A stretch of DNA of 64,000 bases from Owenia fusiformis (Eukaryota; Annelida; Polychaeta; Sabellida; Oweniidae): NCBI GenBank assembly GCA_903813345.2, contig CAIIXF020000005.1:4305375-4369374 (forward strand). The letters run 5' to 3'. Positions 35,401 to 47,290 of this stretch are shown in pieces. The translations under genes and the position numbers were made by a program. A model generated the notes under the pieces. The model ran no database searches and had not been told where the DNA came from. It saw nothing but the letters and a program-made list of their open reading frames with translations. Position 1 is the stretch's first letter; every line of letters begins with the position of its first letter.

Positions 35401-38400
35401 TGGACATTTTTATCAAACATCTATTTTGAAGAGGATAAAGTAAATATCAAATCTTCCTACAACCTTGTTGGAGAAAATTACTTTTTACTGACAGAACCTT
35501 CATAAAATCTCCTACAAAATCTAAAGAAGTAACTTGATTTTAGCTCCATCTCATTTTACCAACCACCTCATCTCATATCTCCTATTTGTCACTCACCTTG
35601 ACACCTTAGACAGTCATTTATCATCAAAAACTGTTTAAAATTCTCCAACTTCCAGTTTTTGCACTTAAAGATAAGTCTAATATGTCATTTGAATTCCATG
35701 CCATTTCGTGAAAGTTCAGATGAAGCCATTGCTTGCAGAATTTATTGCAGAATTTCGGGATTTCATGTAGGAATTTGGCACAGAATTCGTCTTTTTCATT
35801 CAGAATTTCTGTGCAGAAAACTAGGATGTGAGATCAATGTGTCATCATCATAATCTATCATTTTAATTTGTTAAAAATGAAGGAAATACCATTGATATGA
35901 GGGTAAATGGTGATTAGAATTTTTTGAAAAATTTCAGACAAATCTCTGTCATTAACTTTGACTTCAAGTCAATGTATAGGGTTAGATGACCCCTTCATAA
36001 CTCTTAATGCTTTTTCATGGCATTTTTACTAACTTAGCTATCATATTGCATCCATATGATACATGCTTATGCATCATACTTCTGGTATGATCAGGTTCTA
36101 TATGCTTGTCTGAAAAAAGGAATCAATCCCCAAACAAGTCAGTCTCCACGGAATTCACATCCAAAACAAATCCACGCTCTAAGGGTTAACATAGTATTAA
36201 CACAAATTTGAGTATTTTTACCATGGTATATCATTTAAAGTCTTAGATGTAGATTAAGGTAGACTTATTTGACACCCTGTAAAACATATTAAGAGTAGGA
36301 AACATGCTTGTCAAAAGAAGTGATTGTGGCGTCCAAAAAGCCACAGGAGTAACAATACCATGACACATGAATTAATGATGTACTGTAAATTGGACTACCT
36401 TAAAAGGAAAATGAGCAATAATGGGTGCTTCAATAAGACAAGGACTAATTTCATTGGCTGTGATAGATTGATTTCAATATATCAATATATCAATAATGTA
36501 TGACTAAAATGGAAGATGACTTCAATAAATCATTGCTATGAAGGAAAAACCTAAATATTAGGGAGGTTAAGCTTGCATATAAAATGAACATATCAATCGG
36601 GCATATACATGGGATGTAGTTCTCTCACTTACAAAACAGTTCAGAGTTTATGCTTACAACAAGATGCAGCATAAAAATTCCATTGGTATTTCTATAGTTG
36701 GTTTTCTGATAAATATTGTAAACAAGCTTGTTTAAGATAAATGAAGCTAAAAATGCATGACAAAAAACTTTAAAAAAACTCTTACTTCATCTTTTTAAGA
36801 ATTAATTCTTATGTGAATAGAAAGCAGAATTGCCAATTACCATGAGGATAATTATTCCTTTTGACACTTGTTATTATGGCAGAATCAAAAAGACCATTGG
36901 CTGACTGAGAAGAGTGTTGACCAGGTTATATTCAAACTACAACTGTAGTTGGAGATATGGAAGTTATGCCATTGGTTGATGATGCAGACAACTTAACATC
37001 AAAAGGGGTATACCACCCCAATCATGGGGCTCTTTCAAATTGAAACAAGATATCACCTCTAGGGTATCAACCATGAAGGCCAAGGTGATTCTCCTTCATT
37101 TACAAGTTGAACTAAAAATAATTTTCAAATGCTTACAAATGGTCATTTGTCAAAAGAGTCAAATTTCCATTCTTGTTAAATTCCTGAACCACCATCCGCA
37201 AAATGCATTACATATGGGATTACATTTGGGAACATTTTATGGACCAAGATTGAACTAGTTAAGAAATGAGGAATGCTATATTAATTAATCATCTAATTAG
37301 TGCCTTTCGACACCTCGTTCACCTTGGCATATCTCATAAATCTTTTGTAAGATATAAAGGATTATTTCGATACAATCTCTTTCTAGAGCCTTTAACTTGA
37401 TAAAATTCTAGACTAATAAAAATCTTCATTAATTAAATTGTTAAATCATACTCGTACAATGGATAATGTAATTATAATGTCTTGATTTATAATATACCAT
37501 TGGTGAGTAGGTAAACAGCATATTTCTAGCATGAATTATGTGCTAATAGAGAGCTTTCGATAAGTTATTTGGTCAACTTGTACGTAAAGTTGTACTTCTA
37601 AATAAAAATACAGGGTTTACATCAAGCCCGGTGATCGTACAAAATGGATGGAGGGAGATTAGGCGATTTCTGCAAGAAAACTCAACAAATTTGGAAGATT
37701 TATTTTTTCAATAGAAAATTTACAACTGAATTGCAAAATGAATAGGCGCAGATACCCTTCTAAGATCTATTAAAAAAGGTGCATCATCACCAACATGCAA
37801 AAGTCAATGTTTTTGCTATAAATCGGGCAACAATGGTCTTCACGGCTATCCAACGGAGTCTTTTCTTCATCTGAAATATAGTGTTAACAATTATGTTTAA
37901 TTGTCCTATATTTCTACCCAACTCAAAACATGCTGAATATCATACAGAGCAATAAAACTTAATGTGGATGGATAATGAATGCATTGTTCCATTTTCTGGA
38001 ACTGACTGACTTAATAGTGGTTGGCAAGAAAAATAAATTTCTATTCTCATCCACTGAAGTAAAAGTGTAACCACATTAGGTATAATGTCAACTTCATGGT
38101 GTGCCAAAGACGAGGCAATTCATTTATTTAGAATTAGGGTAATTTATCAAATATTTGCCTATAGAGGCTAACTTACTTCAAGGTAATGTAAATAATAAAA
38201 AGATTTAAAAGAAATTAGTGTTATATGTGTCATATATCTGTTCAATATTAGTCGTTTAAGTGACAATGTTTATCTAATTCAATAAAACCTTTCAAAATAT
38301 TGACTTTTCTTTCTTAAAAAACATTAAAATGGTTTGTTGATACAGAATCTAAGCAAAATTCAGTAGGTGGTAATATTAGTAATATTTATCAGTTTAAATT

Positions 38401-39139
38401 ATTTTTATTCGATTTTTAGAAAAAAATTAAGACTGGTATTTTTAAAATGGCAATGGCAGCAAGTCTGATGAAGGGATGCTAAATAATCTATTCCATTCCT
38501 GAGGGTAAATCATAAAACCAAAACCAATACCACAAGACTAAAAGGAAATGAGTCTGCCCTGCCAGATGTTGCTACTTTAACTGAGGAAGACAACATTTTC
38601 TGAAGTCCACAACTGCCTTGTCTTTCTTTTCTCTTTTCTTCAATGATGAACTTCTCAATCTCTATCTTTTATGAATACTAGTATCTACAACTATTTTTGA
38701 TGTTATGAGTATTGGCTATCAATTTTTTCAATTTTTCTTCAACATGTACAGTATTGTAATGACTTCAGTGTGAATGAAATGTCCCTTGGTGTTCTGGTCC
38801 TGGATTGTGATATTGGTTCTCGATTGTTTATAACTTGGTCCCAAGCTAATTTTGGCCCACTTGGCAAATGGAATGATTACTCGCCCAACAATGACCAAAT
38901 ATCAATGAATGATATATCATTGTAAAGAGGAGACACATGGGTTTATGGTGCACTGAATAAAATCAATGCTGTTATCACTGGTTTTGTGCTTTTCCGAGAT
39001 AACAATCAGTTGCGTTTTTTTATATTCACTGTATATTAAGTCTGAAGTGTTCCTTGAAGGATACATCAAACCTTAGTAAAGTAAGTCAACTGTTCACAAC
39101 AAAAACAACATCCAATTTAGAAATTGCCAACAATATTGT

Positions 39140-39245
39140 CAGGGGAAAGTGGGTTGGGGGGGGGGGGTTGTTAGTCATTATTTCTTTTCATGTTAGATCA
39201 TGATTTGGATAAATTGGGTCTATTTTTCTTATGACATTACTAAAA
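39140..39245 (+). repeat. Dispersed repeat copy 5 with poly-G run
   Basis: A run of G followed by TTAGTCATTATTTCTTTTCA, TGTTAGATCATG and TTTTTCTTATGACATTAC. The related GTCCTGGATTGTGATATTGG block sits about 350 bases upstream (38797). Confidence 0.55.
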
Positions 39246-41211
39246 TATTTTGACATAATAAATACCAATTAGAAATGATGTCCAGATCTAAGCAAACAAA
39301 AAACTAGACTTCTGGTGGTAAGATGGATGCAGGATTCTTCATAGTTTCTTCCTAAAAGACAAAAAGGGATAAAATATAAGTTGAAATAAAGGAATCATTG
39401 TAGATATGAAGGAATCAGTGTAGTGTAGACAAAACAGCTAAACAACTTGCCCTTAAAATGAATGCTTACTGGGCATTATTTGAAAATTCCTTTGATACCC
39501 AGTAAGAAGCATGTAGTGGTCATACACAAAGTTAATTCAGTTAATTGTATGTTTATACATAATGTGATGTTTTATGGCCTTGTTCATCCAAAGTTGAAAA
39601 TACTACAAGAAGCCGGTAGCATCTGAAAATGAGCAGCCACTAATTTGTGTGAAAACAAGGCTATATTGATTATTTTGCATTAGAAATTAGGGGTAAAACA
39701 AGAATGGGTACAATAATCAATGATTTTAAATAGGATATACTGATGTTATTCTCAACACTTTTCAGTTCAACCAGTAATTTTCCTTGACATACATATGCAA
39801 GAAATTCAATATTATTAATTTGATCCTCTTTTATTGAATTAACAAATGTCCTTTGATGTATTTATTCACCCTTGGATATACACACTCCATGGAGACAGAT
39901 CACCTAAAATTACATTCATATGATGCAAGAATGTCTAAATCCAAATGTTATAATTGAGTATGCTGTCAGTACACAGTATGGTCTTATTCAAATTATTGAA
40001 ATTAAACTGAGCCAAAAATATACCCATCAAAATGGGTGCAAAAAGTCAAAAATATTCCCAAATTAAGTATACCATAATAATTACATGTATACCATACCAT
40101 ACTTTAAATTAATTATTAACTTTGTTGGACTAGAACTTTTCTGACTTTACATTTAAGCTTAACAAACTGAAATCAATGTATTAGCCAGTACTTAGGACAC
40201 ATTACCGTGACCTCGAAGATTTGATTAAACATGTATGGAAAAGGTTGTGCAAGCAGTAATAATAAAATCTATTTTTCAGATGGTCTGTGGTTAAAATGTT
40301 TGCTGCAAGTCATAAACATATTGGCAATTAGCATTGACATTATCAATCTTTAGCTGTATTTGTGAGGAAAGATGACAAGAACTACTAATATACAACTCCC
40401 TCATGAAACTATAAAAAGGTTGATGCTCTGCTATCCACTTTGGCCAATAATAATGATTATATCTTTAGAGGTTTGTCTAGACCAGATATTAGACAGACAG
40501 TGATATATGATGTTAAGGTGAACAGTGAAATACATGATTAATGAGGTCTTGATTTTCAGATGTAACACAATTCTGAAATGTCAAAATCAACAGATTATTA
40601 TGATTTATTAGAGTATTGTTTAGTGCTAATTTATCAAAATTTAGCATTTTACAAGTTAATCTTATATTAATAGCACCCCACACATAATTTTGTGGACAAC
40701 TTTAATCTAAGATTTAATCACTTTCCTACATATTTATGAAATTCAGCCTCAATGAAATGAAATATGAACCTGGAATGTTCCAATTTTTAAAAATAAAACA
40801 GCATAGGCTTAGTGCAAAATACTCTAGATCAGTCCAGGGCTGACATAACTAATTGCCAAATATTCTCATGGCCAGCATGTCGCAGTTAAGAGTTCAGAAG
40901 CCAAGGACGGATTTTTTAGGGTGTAGCTAATATGAACTTAATTTGCAAAAGTACAACTGGGATTTATATAATACACTATCCTACAAATATTAGCAGTTAA
41001 ACAATAATAATAGTTTCTTTACTTTGCTAATACCATGCAAAACTAAAACATTCAAGAATACATTTGTAAATGCTAAAATATCCTAGTTTGAGACAACTTT
41101 GCAAAATGATACTGCATTTGAAATAAATTGTTGAATATATTTAAAATGTTTTGTGTTGAAAATCTTGAAGTTGGTGATAAAATTATGTGTGGGGTGCAAT
41201 GAATGGTATAC

Positions 41212-41523
41212 TAGGTGTCCCAAAAAGGGAATAACATCAAACATTCCACATGATCAAGAAAATTCATTTGTCAATACACACACAGAGCAGTAAAACATTC
41301 ATAGAAATTAGTAAATTATTTCTCGAGATTGATGCAGACCTGAATACAAACAATTTCACAAACATAAAAGATGGTGCTAAATTAGTTTTTTAAAAATAAA
41401 ATTGCATTGTGAAACTTTCAGATACAAATTTATGATGATTAAAATGTCTGTCAAATGACCAAATTTTAAGAATACTCCTTCATCACCCGGAGTCCCAGAG
41501 TTATTCCATGTTTAGGACACCTA
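41212..41523. mobile_element. 312-bp MITE-like element
   Basis: TAGGTGTCCCAAA at the left and TTTAGGACACCTA at the right are inverted, with GGAATAAC / GTTATTCC a few bases further in. Both ends include TA. The layout resembles a short mariner-type MITE. No coding. Confidence 0.55.
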
Positions 41524-42129
41524 ACAAGAAGTGGGTGATGCAAGCTTTCCTCTAAAACTAACAAGAGATACACCTTGAAACTATCAGATTTTAATGAAAC
41601 TTAAGTTGTCTGTTAGAGACAGACAAAATTCCTTCACCACTCACCGAGGTATTATATGTTTGTCTCATACAAGTGATTTAGACTGATTTGGTTTAAAAAT
41701 GCATTCTTATCAGATGAGGTCAACCATCAGCTGTTTTGGGTGATTGTTCAAGTGTAACTTACTTGACTGATTTTTGTGGTTCATGATTGTTTCTATATCT
41801 GTGCATGTTTAAAAGGTGGTAGTACCTCCTTGAGGTCCTGTTCAGGCTGTAACATGGATTCTGAGTTCAATTCTTTGTAACTTACTTTTATAGAGGGCAT
41901 TTTATACTATGATAAAATTACTTCCTGGGAATGTAATGCAATGTAACTGATATTGGAAAAAATAATTTGCTTAGTAGTCTATGGGCACAGAGGTATGGAA
42001 AATGGCTCATGCATTAAGTATCATGAAGCTGCCATGACGTGGCATTAAGATCACAGAGGAACCATTGCATCAAAATAAGATCATTTTATAGCATATTTAT
42101 TTTCGGATTGGTAATGGAATATTACAAGG

Positions 42130-42410
42130 GCAATACAGGAAGACTTCAATTTTACAGAACGGTAGTTTGAACAAGAACACTGTTAATTTCAGCAGAAATA
42201 CGGTAGATTTCCAAATATTTATGGTATATTTTACACCGTTTCTTATAGAAAAAATCAAATTATAAAAATATATATTTTACGGTAGATTTCGGTAAAATTA
42301 TGGTAGATTTTTTACGGTAGTTTTTTACGGGAAAAAGGTAATTTTTACAGTAGTTTGTCATTTTAATGGAAAAACGGTAGATTCCCATACAAATACAGTA
42401 GGTGTGCAGG
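42130..42410. repeat. Cluster of ACGGTAGATTT motifs
   Basis: ACGGTAGATTT or close variants (TACGGTAGATTTC, ATGGTAGATTTT, ACGGTAGTTTT, ACGGTAGATTCC) occur about nine times, irregularly spaced, in AT-rich DNA. No function is assigned. Confidence 0.6.
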
Positions 42411-42433
42411 AATGAACATGGGAAAACATTCTT

Positions 42434-42850
42434 AATCAGTATGTTTACTACATTGAGCTCAGATATAAGAAACCTATTGTTGCGTTTGATTGGTATTCAA
42501 ATGAACCAAGCACAAAGGACTGTACCCATGAAAGGTGACAAGGAGATTTACAAGGTACCGTTGTCCATTTCCTGAGTAGCACAACGCTTTAAACAAACAA
42601 GGAAGTATTTCTTTCAAGAACAAGCAAACCTTCACCAAGCATCTTTCCTAAAGACTTAGGATGTGAATTTCTACATGCAAAGGGAGATGCTGATGTTCAC
42701 ATAGAACAGACAGCAGTGACATCTGCCTCTACATCTGAAACTGTACTAGTTGAAGATGATACTGACCTTCTTATCCTAATGTGCCACTACTCCAAAACTT
42801 TGACATATATTTCAGACCTGAGCCGAGATCTCAAACATATTCTTACAAAC
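42434..42850 (+). pseudogene. Transposon-associated PIN-like nuclease domain, degraded
   Basis: One continuous frame with two stops (TGA near 42537 and TAA near 42592) translates to a domain with KKPIVAFDWYSNEPSTKDCT near the start, then GDADVHIEQTA and VEDDTDLLIL. A DG/DW-type acidic residue followed by GDAD and DDTDLL is the acidic-cluster pattern of PIN/FEN-like metal-dependent nucleases found in genes that recur in invertebrate genomes, often next to transposons. Family placement is from memory of the pattern. The flanking DNA is AT-rich and the copy is dead. Confidence 0.5.
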
Positions 42851-43087
42851 TTCGTGGTTGAGGTACATAGATGTACATAGTTTTACTATCAGTCTGATAT
42901 GGAGCTGCATGTGTGTTACGTGTTTATGAACATATAGTTATAGTGTGCACTCGGTTCATGCCCGAACGCTGGAGGCTTTTACCCAGGCACAAATTGTCTC
43001 TCTGTGTTTATAAATGTATTACATCTGAAACTTTCAACTTTTTAATAAAATTGTTTGTAACTTTATCCAAGGAATGTTGAGTCATTA

Positions 43088-44558
43088 TTATTTATACTCG
43101 CATTGTAGCAGAGTGGCGATATTCCAGGCCTTGGTTACCTTTTTAGCCCGTCTACGTGAAGGAACATCATATGTGAGGGCGGTATTCTTTCGATACAAAT
43201 GCCATTGTGTGTGTCTATCCACTGTATCAAACGACGGCGTTTGCATTAAAGACATAGCCGTGGCTGTGTGGGCCAATCGGTACGTCAGCGAATATATCGT
43301 CCTCACTGCCTGACATTCGCGGTCGTAGTTTGACCCCCTTTCAAACAGTAACCACTGCATAACAAGTGTCCTCCCCACGAGTCTAGCCAGTGGGTTTCAT
43401 CGGTTACACAGTTGGACCAAAGCTATGGCCCACCTCACCATGGCTGTGTTGTAACATGTTGTAGAGGACAACTCTAGGTATGAATGGTGAAGGAAGTGGG
43501 GGTTTTCCACATTAGCCTGAAATGAATACCACAAACAATTATTTACATATCCAGAGTACTGCATTTTAAAATTGTAAAGTCCTCTTTCCAATAACCGAGC
43601 TTTTATTCTAAAGAGTTGCTTTAAATGCAAAGTGAAACATCCAGAGTTTGGTGTTTTAAAATTATAAAATCGTCTCCCCTATTAACGAGGTTTTATTCTA
43701 ACGCTTTAAAGACAAGGGAACAAAAATAAATAATTACCACTCGTGCGACATCCGTCAGCGGTGAGCGTACCCCCTTGGAAAACGCTTTGTAAACATCCTC
43801 ATCCAAAGAGTCCATGTCATCTAGACGGATACAACAGTCGATACCCATCGGCCAGGCCAGCTGTACCCCCAGCGAGGTCTTTAATCTATGGAGTATATTG
43901 GCAAAGGAGTGCGTTCCCTAGCTGTTGCGGGTCGTGCTCTTCACCTGTACTTTGAAATAGAGCTCATCGTAGACCCCCTCGTCATCCTGGTCCTCCGGGA
44001 TTTCGCTTGTTTCCTCCAGGCCTAGGGAAGAGGAAATCAATTTTCTTTTGTATCGTCGTCGCACCCCCTCCACCTTCAAAACGTTGCTCACGACTGAGTA
44101 CGTCAGCTTCAGGCCATTTAAATTGGAGCTGAGTACTCCAGTGACAGCCTGTATATCGAGGCGCCAGTCACACATATGTGCAGGCGGAAATAGGTGAAAG
44201 CTGATCTCCATGGCTGCTGTCTGACTCGTGTCCAATTCTAGGTCATTGACCTCGAAGGTCAACACCTGATTGACCAGCCTAAGACTTCTGCTGTCCAGTC
44301 GTCCGACAATGTCGGCCCTCTCCACGGCCTGAAGGGCGCACATCTTGAGAGTGAACGGCATGTACATCTTCAGTTGTGTTTGTAGATTTTGTTGTCGCTT
44401 GAAAAGGTCGGCTAGTGAGACTATGTCCTTGGTGGAACACCTGATAGCATGACTACCCTGTCCCGGATTTATACAAGGTACACTCCACAGCAGGGTGGGG
44501 GTTGATGCGGGCCAAAGTGGCCGTATCAGTCGTGTACCAGCGGTTGTATTTTGAGTTA
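43088..44558 (-). pseudogene. Unrecognised Maverick-associated gene with two in-frame stops and one intron
   Basis: Exon a runs from about 44558 (first stop-free codon; first Met at 44367) to 43738 and exon b from 43516 to 43088. The intron 43517-43737 has GTAATT and TTTCAG borders and keeps the frame (phase 0). Exon a is interrupted by one TAG at 43918-43920 and exon b by one TGA at 43397-43399, with protein-like sequence continuing in frame on both sides. The product is soluble-looking, with a beta-rich section (FHLFPPAHMCDWRLDIQA), a basic RRRYKRK patch and an acidic stretch (EDQDDEGVYDE) before the first stop. No family is recognised. It diverges from the plus-strand gene at 44573, and its base composition matches the polymerase exons, so I place it in the Maverick. 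A capsid-related role is possible but unsupported. Confidence 0.55.
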
Positions 44559-44572
44559 ATTGTTAGTTTAAC

Positions 44573-46061
44573 AATGGATTCTTTCGTGATGGATCAATTG
44601 AACGAGATATATAACTTGAGCCAGCTTAACAATTTTATTCGCCGTCATGAGTTGGAGAATTGTGAGTGAGCCTTGTTCATACGATGGCTTATGCTTCGCA
44701 TCAAAAACGTGATTGTAAGTATGTGGGGGTCTGTAGGTGTGTGGGCGTCCTTAAGTATGCGGGCGTCCTTAAGTACGCGGGCGTCCGTAGGTACGCGGGC
44801 GTCCGTAGGTACGCGGGCATCCGTAGGTACGCGGGCGTCCGTAGGTACGCGGGCGTCCGTAGGTACGCGGGCGTCCGTAGGTACGCGGGCGTCCGTAGGT
44901 ACGCGGGCGTCCGTAGGTACGCGGGCGTCCGTAGGTACGCGGGCGTCCGTAGGTACGCGGGCGTCCGTAGGAACGCGGGGGTCCGTAGGTACGCGGGGGT
45001 CCGTAGGTACGCGGGCGTCCGTAGGTACGCGGGCGTCCGTAGGTACGCGGGCGTCCGTAGGTACGCGGGCGTCCGTAGGTACGCGGGCGTCCGTAGGTAC
45101 GCGGGCGTCCGTAGGTACGCGGGCGTCCGTAGGTACGCGGGCGTCCGTAGGTACGCGGGCGTCCGTAGGTACGCGGGCGTCCGTAGGTACGCGGGCGTCC
45201 GTAGGTACGCGGGCGTCCGTAGGTACGCGGGCGTACCTAGGTACGCGGGCGTCCATGTAGGTTTAGCCAAGGTCGAGTAGTCTGAAAATTGTAAACAACA
45301 ACTCATTAGAGAGAATTATGCTTTTATTGAGATTTATTTTTGACTTATATTTAGTATGCTGGTTGTTTTTCAATACATTCAAATTACACTCTTATCTCTT
45401 TCATACTCTAGAGGAGGGGGTTGCGTGGGGGTATAGTCAATCACCGGAGGATGTGCACGACGTATCGGACGCTATGCTTTTTGACTTTGACGACACGGAC
45501 TCACAGCTTTGTTCTCCACAGGACGACTTTGAAAATGACATCGACATCACACTGCTTCGTTTCGATGACGGTCTTAATACTAGTGTTGACTCCAGCTTTA
45601 CTAGACTGATTCTACTGGCTGTTCAAAATTCTCTGCCAAAACACTACGTTAATAGCACAATTAGGGAATATAGGCAGGCCAGGGGATACCGGAACCAGAT
45701 AGGTCGCGGTCGTTTTGACAGTCCAGCTGGCGGCGAGGTTCGGCCACGCCAGTCAGACACGCGAACTGGAAATAGCCAGGCGGTGGGTCCTGATATAGCG
45801 GACCCTCACCAAGCAAATCAACCTACCGAAGGTTCTATCGGCAATGTTAGCGACTCCGAGGGCTACATTCAAATTGAACATCCGGGTGACAGCGAAAATT
45901 CAGATTCTGAAGAGACTGACCACATACGCCTCGAGGTACCTAGCGACGACGAAGCCGTCGAACACAACACCATCGATGGTGATGACAGCCCCGGGCGAGA
46001 CCGCCCCATTACTGACTTTTACGATGTGACATGCACTTTTATAAATACTTTCAAATATTAA
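44573..46061 (+). CDS. Unrecognised acidic protein, probably two exons
   Basis: A first exon begins at ATG 44573 (MDSFVMDQLNEIYNLSQ) and reaches a strong donor (GTGAGT) at 44662. The second is an open frame ending at 46061; TTATATTTAG ending at 45354 is the acceptor that keeps the frame, giving a 686-base intron that contains the minisatellite. Alternatively translation starts at ATG 45318 inside the second segment, which would give a 247-residue protein with a hydrophobic start. The body is very acidic (DFDDTDSQ, DDFENDIDI, SENSDSEETD), has a basic central piece (REYRQARGYRNQIGRGRF) and is otherwise low in structure. No domain is recognised. An acidic, partly disordered regulatory or chaperone-like role is only a guess. 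Confidence 0.5.
44745..45255. repeat. 18-bp GC-rich minisatellite, about 28 copies
   Basis: The unit GTACGCGGGCGTCCGTAG recurs head to tail with very few changes (for example CATCCGTAG at about 44819, GAACGCGGGG at about 44971). Each unit has four CpG. Because 18 is divisible by three and the unit lacks stops, long frames are open on both strands and translate to six-residue repeats; I regard these as artefacts. The array lies in the predicted intron of the gene starting at 44573. Confidence 0.95.
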
Positions 46062-47290
46062 ATATTGTTGGTACAACTGATTATTCCTACCCAATGTATA
46101 CTACTTCTCAACACAGCACATACTGAGACTGTACTGATATGCCACCTTTAAAAAGGTTTAGTAACTACTGTATCACATGATCTAGGTCACATGATAATAC
46201 ATGTACTTTAATGTTGGGCCTGCTTTTGAATCTTCTGGATGTGGTTTATTTTCCATACTTTGTACAATTTCTAAACAAGTTATATTGTCTCAGTATATTA
46301 TTCATATAGTTAGTTTTCAAGGTTAACATATAATCTCTATGTTGAAATAGGTATTTTTTATATACCGTTTGTAATTTTGAAGTTATTAGGAGTTTAAGGA
46401 AAGACTCAAGATGTTTTGCAAATCTCAACATCAGCCATATTGGATTTCATTCTTTTGTTTGTTTACAACATTTTCACTTAGGTTCAAATGTACATTTTTA
46501 GGTTAGTTCCTAGCCGACTTACTTTACCATATGCCCACACTCACAGCCCAAGTAGCTTTATTGTCAGGTAAAATTCCACTCTTGTTATCTGATTTATATT
46601 TGTAGTATGTGTAAGGTCAATACGACATTTTGTAAGGTCAACTTGATCCTATTGACCATATTGAACAAGTCATGCTTCATGTGTTTTGATGTTTATATAA
46701 TGCTTCAGGCGTTGTGTGGGGAAATAAAGTTTCATTCATATATTACTTAATCCCCATCACAAATATGGTTTTATCAATTAAAACATTAAACATTTTACTT
46801 TATTGCTACGTATCAACTTATGATGTGAATTTTATATTTTTAGGCATTCGACCAACAGTACTGCACTGGCAGACTGGTCACTCTTTTTTTATATAATTTA
46901 TATTTTAAGGTAGTTGTCACTCTTTTAAGGTAGTTGTACAACAACATAGCAGTTGTGCAACATAGTAGTTGAGCGTTAAGGTAGTTGTGCAACATAGTAG
47001 TTGAGCATTAAGGTAGTTGTGTAACAAGGTAGTTGTGTAACAAGGTAGTTGTGTAACATAGTAGTTGAGCATTAAGGTAGTTGTGCTACATAGCAGTTGA
47101 GCATTAAGGTAATTGTGCAAATTATACATGATCAATAAGGAAGTTGACTGATATAATATATGATATAATATAAAATATTTTATAAATTTTTCTTGTTTTT
47201 TATTTATTTTGGACAAAACGTCCCTCACAAAGAAAAAAAAACTGGCGTTTCCAACAGACATCACAGGGGTTTGGATGCTGATGAAGTAAA
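46062..47290. other. AT-rich spacer between the acidic gene and the polymerase
   Basis: No gene is seen. Base composition returns to that of the host background, unlike the flanking Maverick exons, so part of it could be an insertion. The tandem repeat at 46910-47125 gives a spurious 125-codon minus frame. Confidence 0.5.
46910..47125. repeat. Degenerate tandem repeat (GTAGTTGTGCAACATAGTAG family)
   Basis: Blocks AAGGTAGTTGTG, CAACATAGTAGTTGAGC and ATTAAGGTAGTTGTG alternate about ten times in units of roughly 15 and 30 bases. No function is evident. Confidence 0.8.

Larger units (their letters stand above)
34430..41210. other. Long non-coding AT-rich region
   Basis: No gene or structured RNA is supported in almost 7 kb. 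Two further dispersed-repeat copies are annotated separately. A 72-codon frame at 37040-37258 and an 80-codon frame at 34698-34940 have no recognisable content. A run of 14 G lies at about 39156-39170. Confidence 0.5.

Noticed and set aside
44740-45255. CRISPR-like regular spacing
   Set aside because: The array is head-to-tail with no unique spacers, and the organism is a eukaryote.
44645-45306. Four long frames of 195-204 codons on both strands encoding six-residue repeats
   Set aside because: They are the 18-bp minisatellite read in frames that happen to lack stops; unit length divisible by three explains all of them.
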